Below, piece by piece: positions 6,242-10,868 of a DNA stretch of 10,868 bases. The notes beneath the pieces were generated by a model. It saw nothing but the letters and a program-made list of their open reading frames with translations, had not been told where the DNA came from and did no database searches. Source of the stretch: Eikenella sp963548155 (GTDB lineage: Bacteria; Pseudomonadota; Gammaproteobacteria; Burkholderiales; Neisseriaceae); assembly GCA_963548155.1 (NCBI GenBank), contig CAUUTP010000066.1:1-10868 (forward strand), written 5' to 3'. A program made the translations under genes and the position numbers. Positions within the stretch are counted from its first letter, which is position 1. Each line of letters starts with the position of its first letter.

Positions 6242-6346
6242 TATAGCAGGCTACATTTAAACCGATATCGCATTGGCTCGCCTGGCAGTACGCGCGCACT
6301 GCCTGCGGCTCGCCGCCTTATCCCGATTTAAATTTCATCCGCCATA
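6242..6346 (-). repeat. Diverged Correia-type repeat (short CREE form)
   Basis: 105 bases bounded by TATAG and CCATA. It aligns over its whole length with the reverse complement of the repeat at 7587-7691, at roughly three quarters identity by eye. The shared blocks include ATTTAAACC near one end, TTGGCTCGCC, and CTGCGGCTCGCCGCCTT in the middle. The terminal inverted repeats are decayed, so it is an old copy. It ends one base before the fba stop codon (complement of 6347-6349), and would be transcribed as part of the fba 3' region, where CREE RNA can fold and be cut by RNase III (known for the Neisseria family). Confidence 0.75.
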
Positions 6347-7414
6347 TTACTTCGCCACCACTTGGTTCAGCTCGCCTTTGGCATAACGGGTAGCCATTTT
6401 TTCCAGCGAAATCGGTTTGATCTTGCTGGCCATGCCTTCGCAGCCGAAGGCCTGATAGCGGGCCAGGCAGATGCCTTTCATGGCTTCGATGGTTTTGGCC
6501 AGGTATTTGCGCGGGTCGAATTCGGCGGGGTTTTCGGCTAAGAATTTGCGGATTGCCCCTGTGCTGGCCAGGCGCAGGTCGGTGTCGATGTTCACTTTGC
6601 GCACGCCGTGTTTGATGCCTTCCACGATTTCTTCCACCGGCACGCCGTAGGTTTCGCCGATGCCGCCGCCATGTTCGTTGATTACTTTCAGCCATTCCTG
6701 CGGTACCGAGCTGGAGCCGTGCATCACGATATGCGTGTTCGGCAAGGCGGCGTGGATTTCTTTGATTCGGTCGATGCGCAGCACGTCGCCTGTGGGCGGA
6801 CGGGTGAATTTGTAGGCGCCGTGGCTGGTGCCCACGGCAATCGCCAGCGCATCCACACCGGTGTCGTTTACGAAGCGCACGGCATCTTCCACGCTGGTGA
6901 GCATTTGGTCGTGGCTCAATTTGCCCACTGCGCCCACGCCGTCTTCTTCGCCCGCTTCGCCGGTTTCCAAATTGCCCAATACGCCGATTTCGCCTTCAAC
7001 CGACACACCGCAGGCATGGGAGAAGTTCACCACAGTGCGGGTAACGTCCACATTGTATTCGTAGGAAGACGGGGTTTTGCCGTCGGCCAGGAGCGAACCG
7101 TCCATCATCACGGAGGAGAAGCCAAGCTGGATAGAGCGCTGACACACATCGGGCGAGGCGCCGTGGTCTTGGTGCATCACCACGGGAATATGCGGAAACT
7201 CTTCCACTGCCGCCAAAATCAGGTGGCGCAAGAAGGGGGCGCCGGCATATTTTCGCGCGCCGGCGGAAGCCTGCACGATAACGGGCGCGTTCACTTGGTC
7301 GGCCGCTTCCATGATGGCGCGCATCTGCTCCAAGTTGTTCACATTAAAAGCGGGCAGGCCGTAGCCGTGTTCGGCGGCGTGGTCTAAAAGCTGGCGCATG
7401 GATACCAGAGCCAT
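6347..7414 (-). CDS. fba: Class II fructose-1,6-bisphosphate aldolase
   Basis: Zinc-dependent enzyme that cleaves fructose 1,6-bisphosphate to dihydroxyacetone phosphate and glyceraldehyde 3-phosphate, and the reverse, in glycolysis and gluconeogenesis. The protein has 355 residues, the length of the larger class IIB type found in Neisseria and in the Calvin-cycle cbbA group. Motifs: PAFNVNNLEQ (21-30), HQDHG (81-85) with catalytic D83 and zinc ligand H84, GEIG (141-144), the histidine ligands H198 in TSHGAYKF and H232 in MHGSSS, and the phosphate-binding NIDTD (275-279). The start has a strong AGGAG (7425-7421 on the minus strand) seven bases ahead. It is transcribed alone, between two Correia-type repeats in opposite orientation. 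In Neisseria the same enzyme is also reported at the cell surface. Confidence 0.98.
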   Translation of the reverse strand: MALVSMRQLLDHAAEHGYGLPAFNVNNLEQMRAIMEAADQVNAPVIVQASAGARKYAGAPFLRHLILAAVEEFPHIPVVMHQDHGASPDVCQRSIQLGFSSVMMDGSLLADGKTPSSYEYNVDVTRTVVNFSHACGVSVEGEIGVLGNLETGEAGEEDGVGAVGKLSHDQMLTSVEDAVRFVNDTGVDALAIAVGTSHGAYKFTRPPTGDVLRIDRIKEIHAALPNTHIVMHGSSSVPQEWLKVINEHGGGIGETYGVPVEEIVEGIKHGVRKVNIDTDLRLASTGAIRKFLAENPAEFDPRKYLAKTIEAMKGICLARYQAFGCEGMASKIKPISLEKMATRYAKGELNQVVAK

Positions 7415-7455
7415 AGCAATCTCCTGAATGATAATTGGTTGTGAAAATCTACTAG

Positions 7456-7461
7456 ATTATA
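7456..7461 (-). promoter_or_regulatory. Putative fba promoter -10 box
   Basis: TATAAT on the minus strand, 41 bases before the fba start, giving a leader of about 34 bases that contains the AGGAG ribosome site. The -35 region at 17-base spacing (CCGCCA) is weak and falls within a small hairpin (CCGCC / GGCGG, 7470-7484). A 14-base palindrome, CCAATT-CA-AATTGG (7499-7512), lies about 50-63 bases upstream of the expected start and could be an operator. Confidence 0.5.
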
Positions 7462-7586
7462 GCAGCAAACCGCCCCGATGGCGGGAGTGTGAGTTCCTCC
7501 AATTCAAATTGGGCATGGCAGCAGGCCGCAGCGGCAGGCATTGCAAGGCGGGCAAAGCAGTAGAATACTCATTTGCAGCAGCTATA

Positions 7587-7691
7587 TATAGTGGATTAAC
7601 AAAAATCAGGACAAGGCGGCGAGCCGCAGACAGTACACACGTTACGGCAAGGCGAGCCAACGCTGTACTGGTTTAAATTTAATTCACTATA
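7587..7691 (+). repeat. Correia repeat enclosed element (CREE), short form
   Basis: 105 bases beginning TATAGTGGATTAACAAAAATC and ending in GTTTAAATTTAATTCACTATA, with terminal inverted repeats starting TATAGTG(G/A)ATTAA and a TA at each edge. The interior, with AAGGCGGCGAGCCGCAGACA, AGTAC and GGCAAGGCGAGCCAACGC, matches the roughly 105-base deleted form of the Correia element known from Neisseria. CREEs are non-autonomous transposon-like elements that carry outward promoters and can be processed by RNase III. This copy is close to the Neisseria sequence I recall, so it looks recent. It sits 29 bases upstream of a HAD hydrolase gene. Confidence 0.9.
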
Positions 7692-7693
7692 AT
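7688..7693 (+). promoter_or_regulatory. CREE-end -10 box driving the HAD gene
   Basis: TATAAT is formed where the TATA of the CREE end meets flanking AT. It is 27 bases from the start codon at 7721, so transcription would begin near 7700. Formation of -10 boxes this way at CREE ends is known from Neisseria. The -35 region lies inside the element (GTACTG at 17-base spacing) and is weak by consensus. Confidence 0.6.
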
Positions 7694-7707
7694 TCGGTTC
7701 TTTATTT

Positions 7708-7719
7708 TTCAGGTAGCCT
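7708..7719 (-). repeat. DUS that doubles as a ribosome binding site
   Basis: Exact TTCAGGTAGCCT ending one base before the ATG at 7721. Its AGG (7711-7713) is the only purine-rich stretch ahead of the start, at a spacing of 7 bases, so the DUS appears to supply the Shine-Dalgarno. Confidence 0.7.
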
Positions 7720-7720
7720 C

Positions 7721-8371
7721 ATGCCGCCCTCCCAGCCCGTTTGGCTGTTCGACCTAGACGATACCCTGCACCGCGCCGATGCGGGCATTTTCCGCCTCAT
7801 CAACCGCCGCATGACCGAATTCATGGCACTCAAACTGAGCCTGAGCCTGCCCGAAGCCTCCGATTTGCGCGAACACTATTGGCGGCACTACGGCGCCACG
7901 CTCGGCGGTTTGCAGCAGAACCATCCGCAGGTTTGCCCCGCCGAATTCCTGCGCCAAAGCCACCATCTGCCCGAACTCATCGCCGCCTTGCAGCCGATGC
8001 CACACATCGATACCGCGCTCGCCGCCCTACCCGGCCGCAAAGCCGTGTTTTCCAACGGCCCCGCATTTTATGTGCGCGCCCTGATCGAAGCCATGCGGCT
8101 GGGCAGCCATTTTGAAGCCCTATTCGGCGTGGACGACCTTGCCCTGCACTACAAGCCGCAGCCGCAAGCCTTCCATCTGGTGTGCGCCGCACTGGCTGTG
8201 CCGCCGCAGCAATGCGTGCTGGTGGACGACAGCCCGGCCAATCTGCAAGCGGCCAAAGCTTTGGGCATGCGCACGGTGTGGTTCGGCAGCCGTGCTCAAC
8301 CGCAGCCCTGTGCCGACCATATCGTCCGCGATATGCGCGAGCTGCAGGCTCTGGCTGGAGAAATCAGGTAA
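7721..8371 (+). CDS. HAD-family hydrolase, probable pyrimidine 5'-nucleotidase
   Basis: Haloacid-dehalogenase-fold phosphatase, probably dephosphorylating pyrimidine nucleoside monophosphates (SDT1-type subfamily). The protein has 216 residues. HAD motif I is DLDDTLH (11-17) with nucleophile D11 and acid D13, motif II is SNG (111-113), motif III is the lysine K145 in YKPQPQAF, and motif IV is VDDSPANLQAAK (168-179) with D169 and D170. The helical cap between motifs I and II (about 20-95) is of the C1 type. The start at 7721 precedes FDLDDTL by 9 residues, as is usual. It has no evident promoter except that made by the upstream CREE. The MFS gene follows 113 bases later on the same strand, with no hairpin between them, so co-transcription is possible. 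The exact substrate is inferred. Confidence 0.88.
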   Translation: MPPSQPVWLFDLDDTLHRADAGIFRLINRRMTEFMALKLSLSLPEASDLREHYWRHYGATLGGLQQNHPQVCPAEFLRQSHHLPELIAALQPMPHIDTALAALPGRKAVFSNGPAFYVRALIEAMRLGSHFEALFGVDDLALHYKPQPQAFHLVCAALAVPPQQCVLVDDSPANLQAAKALGMRTVWFGSRAQPQPCADHIVRDMRELQALAGEIR

Positions 8372-8400
8372 AATCTGGCTCTTACATTCCAATACTGGAT

Positions 8401-8449
8401 TTCAGGTAGCCTGCGTAGTCCGGCCGAAGCTCACGCTTTCAGGTAGCCT
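8401..8449 (-). repeat. Two direct DUS copies
   Basis: Exact TTCAGGTAGCCT at 8401-8412 and 8438-8449, same orientation, starts 37 bases apart. Because they are direct rather than inverted they cannot form the usual DUS terminator, so the nucleotidase transcript may continue into the MFS gene. Confidence 0.85.
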
Positions 8450-8484
8450 CTTGGCCATAATCGAATAACAAGGAAGAACGCCCT

Positions 8485-9915
8485 ATGCAACACACCGATT
8501 CTGCCGACACCCAACACGAATACTTCGTCGACCGCCCCGGCTTCCCCGCCAAAACCATCGTGGCCACGCTCTTTATCGGCGCCTTCTTCGGCTACTTGAA
8601 CGATACCCTGCTCAACGTGGCGCTCACGCCCATCATGCGCGATTTCCACATCGACAAAACCACTGCCCAATGGCTCACCACCGGCTTTCTCCTGGTGATG
8701 GGCGCATTCACGCCGATTACCGCCGGCGTTATCCAATGGTTTGAAACCCGCAAAATGGTGCTCATCACCCAAGCCACCTTCCTCGCCGGTTCGTTGATTT
8801 GTGCTCTGGCGCCCAACTTCGGCGTGCTGCTGGTCGGGCGCATGGTGCAGGCTGTATCCGCCGCCTTCTTCGTGCCGCTGCTGTTTAACGGCATCCTCAA
8901 TATCTTCCCGCCCAACCGGCGCGGCACGACTATGGGCGTGATTACCATGATGTTTACCGCCGCCCCCGCACTCGGCCCCACCCTCTCCGGCATCATCATC
9001 GACCACACCCACTGGCGCGTACTCTTCGCCGCCACCGCGCCGTTTATGCTCGTGGCCATGTTTCTCGTGGGCAAATATCTCAGCGTCAACCTCAGCCCCA
9101 TCACCCGCCCCAAAATCGACATCCCCTCCGCCCTGCTCTCCATCGGCGGCTTCGGCGGCTTGGTATATGCCTGCAGCAACTTCGCCAGCCTGCCCCTGGC
9201 CGAATTCGTGCTGCTGTTGGCCGGCTCGGTGGTGCTCATCGGCTGGTTTGTGCGCCGCCAGTTCCACATCGCCACGCCGCTTCTAAACCTGCGTGCCCTG
9301 CAATACCGACAATTCAGCCTCTGCCTCGCCATCCTCGCCTGCGCCGGCTTCCTCTTCCTCGGCCTCGAACTGATGATCCCCATCTACACCCAGCAAGTGC
9401 TGCTGCTCTCCGGCACCGCCACCGGCCTCATCCTCATGCCAGCCAGCATTGCCCAGGCCTTGGCCGCCCCGCTGTTTGGCAAACTGCTGGATAAAAAAGG
9501 CGGCCGCTTCGTGGTGCTGCCCGCCACCATTATGCTCACCGCCGCCCTGGCCGTATTGTGGGGCTACCTGAAAATCGACACCCAAACCACCGCCCTCTCC
9601 GCCATGTTCGCCCTGATGGCCGTGTCCGTATCCGCCTGCATCACCGGCGAAACCCACGGCCTCAACGCCCTGCCCAAACACCTCAACCCGCACGGCGCCG
9701 CCATCATCACCACCATCAACCCCATCGCCGGCGCCATCGGCGCAGCCTTCTTTGTGGGCACCACCAACATCGGCGAGCGCCTCTCCAGCGGCAGCAGCCC
9801 GCAGCAAGCCATGCTCAACGGCATCCACCTGAGCATGAGCTTCGCTCTCGCCGTCGGTATTCTCACCATCGTCTGTGCCTACCGGCTCAAGCCGCACAGC
9901 AAAAGCAGCGATTAA
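8485..9915 (+). CDS. MFS multidrug exporter, DHA2 (EmrB/LmrB-like) family
   Basis: Inner-membrane proton-driven drug exporter; the substrate is unknown. The protein has 476 residues with about 14 predicted membrane segments, the DHA2 pattern. Family marks: LNDTLLNVALTPIMRDF (38-54, the D1 motif in the first segment, with D40), TTAQWLTTGFLLVMGAFTPI (59-78), a degenerate motif A in loop 2-3 (GVIQWFETRKM, 81-91), and motif C, MFTAAPALGPTLSGIIID (156-173), typical of antiporters. The ending LKPHSKSSD is short and cytoplasmic. AAGGAAG lies about 8 bases before ATG. No partner HlyD/EmrA-type gene or TolC-like gene is adjacent. A near-perfect DUS is embedded at codons 359-363 (WGYLK). A DUS hairpin follows the stop. 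Codons are strongly GC-ended, as in the nucleotidase. Confidence 0.93.
   Translation: MQHTDSADTQHEYFVDRPGFPAKTIVATLFIGAFFGYLNDTLLNVALTPIMRDFHIDKTTAQWLTTGFLLVMGAFTPITAGVIQWFETRKMVLITQATFLAGSLICALAPNFGVLLVGRMVQAVSAAFFVPLLFNGILNIFPPNRRGTTMGVITMMFTAAPALGPTLSGIIIDHTHWRVLFAATAPFMLVAMFLVGKYLSVNLSPITRPKIDIPSALLSIGGFGGLVYACSNFASLPLAEFVLLLAGSVVLIGWFVRRQFHIATPLLNLRALQYRQFSLCLAILACAGFLFLGLELMIPIYTQQVLLLSGTATGLILMPASIAQALAAPLFGKLLDKKGGRFVVLPATIMLTAALAVLWGYLKIDTQTTALSAMFALMAVSVSACITGETHGLNALPKHLNPHGAAIITTINPIAGAIGAAFFVGTTNIGERLSSGSSPQQAMLNGIHLSMSFALAVGILTIVCAYRLKPHSKSSD
9561..9572 (+). repeat. Intragenic DUS (11 of 12 bases)
   Basis: GGGCTACCTGAA inside the MFS gene, read as W-G-Y-L-K (359-363). It is the same first-base mismatch as in the dxs copy. 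Confidence 0.8.
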
Positions 9916-9930
9916 CATCCATGGTCAACA

Positions 9931-9984
9931 AAGCAAAAGGCTACCTGAAAACTCACAAAGTTCGTTTCAGGTAGCCTTTTGCTT
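9931..9984. terminator. DUS hairpin between convergent genes
   Basis: Perfect 20-bp stem AAGCAAAAGGCTACCTGAAA (9931-9950) with its complement at 9965-9984, and a 14-base loop. T runs occur in both reading directions (the TTTT of the arms), so it should end both the MFS gene (stop at 9915) and the minus-strand gene (stop at 9994). It is the longest stem in the window. Confidence 0.9.
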
Positions 9985-9993
9985 ATTACATCA

Positions 9994-10592
9994 TCACTCC
10001 GCCGCACATCCTTCGCCACGGCACGGCGGGCACGACTGCCGCTCGTGGTAGCTGGCTGCCAAAGCCAGCATAGCGGTTTCCACAGCCGCCGCATCTGCCT
10101 GCGCGGGGATTTGTGCCACAAAATAATTCACCGAACGGCTGCCCGGCAGATAAGCCACCAACTCCTGCCCGCCGTTGCTGTAGCCGGTAAACCCAGTAGC
10201 ACCAATGCGCCTGCACCCCGCACCAACACCACCAAACTGGCACGCCAATTAATACGGGCTTGCTGCTCCACCCGTTCTGCCGCATAAGCCACCCCCGCCA
10301 TGGCAAACACGGCGGCAAAATCTCGCACGGCAGGGAAAAAAGGAATAACTGAAGGGATAAATGCCTGCATCGCAGCAGCCAAAATATACGACAGTATCGT
10401 CCAAGCCAACACCAGCCCAAACCACCAACCGGCCCGCTGCCGAAACAAAGCCCAAGCCGCCCCAAACCAAACAAATGCCCGCCTCGGCGATAACGAGCTG
10501 GCCACAGCCAAATATTGCCCGCCCACCGTGTACACCGTTTCTTCAGCTATGCTCAACGGCGGCGCATAGCGCTTGTCTTTCCTCTCATGCAT
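9994..10592 (-). pseudogene. Small membrane protein gene split by a -1 frameshift
   Basis: Two overlapping frames make one protein. The first runs from ATG at 10592 to a stop at 10128 (154 codons). The second, in the -1 frame, carries the natural continuation GFTGYSNGGQELVAYLPGSR to the stop at 9994. A shift at 10194-10188 would give 199 residues. The N-terminal part has hydrophobic segments at about 55-79, 83-105 and 121-135 and the stretch WALFRQRAGWW, weakly reminiscent of BPSS1780-type membrane proteins (low confidence). The C-terminal part ends SCPPCRGEGC, a CxxCxGxGC zinc-knuckle-like motif. The frame-0 tail (LPATATAGRSWW...) looks out of frame. The junction lies on G GGT TTA, a perfect -1 slippery heptamer, so this may be a one-base deletion, a sequencing error or programmed frameshifting. 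AAGGAT lies just before the start. Confidence 0.7.
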
Positions 10593-10624
10593 ATCCTTAT
10601 TCCCTTTATCTTGATGCCAATTTA

Positions 10625-10638
10625 AATTCGCGCGAATT
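10625..10638. promoter_or_regulatory. 14-base palindrome, possible operator
   Basis: AATTCGCGCGAATT, perfectly symmetric, 33 bases upstream of the start of the split membrane protein gene. It overlaps a candidate minus-strand -10 (TACAAT, 10641-10636). A repressor site is possible; no regulator is recognised. Confidence 0.4.
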
Positions 10639-10699
10639 GTAGTATAAAAAGCCGCCTGAAAACATAAGATTCACCTGAATGAAAATCCATTTTCCCTTT

Positions 10700-10711
10700 T
10701 TCAGGTAGCCT
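10700..10711 (-). repeat. Single DUS
   Basis: Exact TTCAGGTAGCCT in the divergent gap between the split membrane gene and the lipoprotein gene. A degenerate relative (AAGCCGCCTGAA, 10649-10660) lies in opposite orientation 39 bases away; it is too divergent for a good stem. Confidence 0.85.
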
Positions 10712-10737
10712 TACAGCCAGCCCCCGGCTGTTCGCGT

Positions 10738-10743
10738 TATAAT
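10738..10743 (+). promoter_or_regulatory. Putative lipoprotein gene -10 box
   Basis: TATAAT, 47 bases before the start at 10791. The best -35-like hexamer, TTACAG (10711-10716), is too far at 21 bases, so the promoter call is modest. Confidence 0.45.
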
Positions 10744-10790
10744 TGGCAGCAAAAGCAACACCCGTCTCACAACAGAAAAAGGATAAAGCC

Positions 10791-10868
10791 ATGCGCCCCG
10801 CCGTTCTACTGCTCGCCCTTATCGCCCTTTCCGCCTGCACCTGGGAAACCTACCAAGACCAACAAGGC
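10791..10868 (+). CDS. Small lipoprotein, 5' part only
   Basis: The first 26 codons of an open frame that runs off the window: MRPAVLLLALIALSAC then TWETYQDQQG. The short basic start, hydrophobic core (4-13) and lipobox L13-S14-A15-C16 mark a type II signal peptide with lipidation at C16. Aspartate is absent at position +2 of the mature chain (Thr), so by the usual rule it would go to the outer membrane. AAGGAT (10779-10784) precedes the ATG at fair spacing. The family cannot be named from this fragment. Confidence 0.8.
   Translation, partial: MRPAVLLLALIALSACTWETYQDQQG

Noticed and set aside
6608..7387. 259-codon plus-strand open frame opposite fba
   Set aside because: Antisense shadow of a conserved aldolase; His/Phe/Ala-rich with no family signature or ribosome site.
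7428..7676. Open frames on both strands upstream of the HAD gene
   Set aside because: They span the fba promoter and the CREE repeat, and have no ribosome site or recognisable protein.
8431..9267. 278-codon minus-strand open frame opposite the MFS gene
   Set aside because: Very rich in Gly, His, Glu and Ala with low-complexity runs, typical of the antisense of GC-ended codons; the plus strand encodes a clear MFS protein.
9986..10474. 162-codon minus-strand frame overlapping the split gene
   Set aside because: The third frame of the same region, rich in Trp, Cys, Gly and Leu with no coherent features; the other two frames together give the sensible protein.

Overview
The window is chromosomal DNA from a member of the Neisseriaceae, most likely Eikenella. 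The main reason is the 12-mer AGGCTACCTGAA, the Eikenella dialect of the neisserial DNA uptake sequence (DUS). I count 16 exact copies on the two strands, plus near-matches, several of them as inverted pairs that form terminator hairpins. The proteins are typically neisserial (MetX/MetW pair, class II aldolase, Dxs, RsgA), and two Correia-type repeats (CREE) are present. I see no phage, plasmid or CRISPR material.

Layout. 107-2050: dxs (minus) ends at a perfect DUS hairpin. 2183-3058: rsgA (plus), divergent from dxs. 3235-3429: a 64-residue protein of unknown function (plus), facing the 4.5S SRP RNA gene ffs (minus, about 3511-3605); they share a bidirectional terminator. 3830-4108: a 92-residue protein of unknown function (minus), preceded by AT-rich tandem repeats and a perfect FNR-type box. 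4331-6047: metX and metW (minus), overlapping by 14 bases. 6124-6346: two consecutive DUS hairpins and a diverged CREE that abuts the fba stop codon. 6347-7414: fba (minus). 7587-7719: a second CREE and a DUS, which together appear to supply the promoter and Shine-Dalgarno of a HAD nucleotidase gene (7721-8371). 8485-9915: a DHA2-type MFS exporter, ending at a 20-bp DUS hairpin. 9994-10592: a small membrane protein gene (minus) broken by a -1 frameshift that lies on a perfect slippery heptamer. 10791 to the end: the beginning of a small lipoprotein gene.

How the genes work together. Most are housekeeping: isoprenoid precursor synthesis (dxs), 30S maturation (rsgA), membrane targeting (ffs), methionine synthesis (metXW) and central carbon metabolism (fba). 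Apart from metXW, and possibly the nucleotidase with the MFS gene, each looks like its own transcription unit. The points of interest lie between genes: repeats used as expression signals, two oppositely oriented CREEs flanking fba, a perfect FNR box before an unknown gene, and the frameshifted membrane protein.
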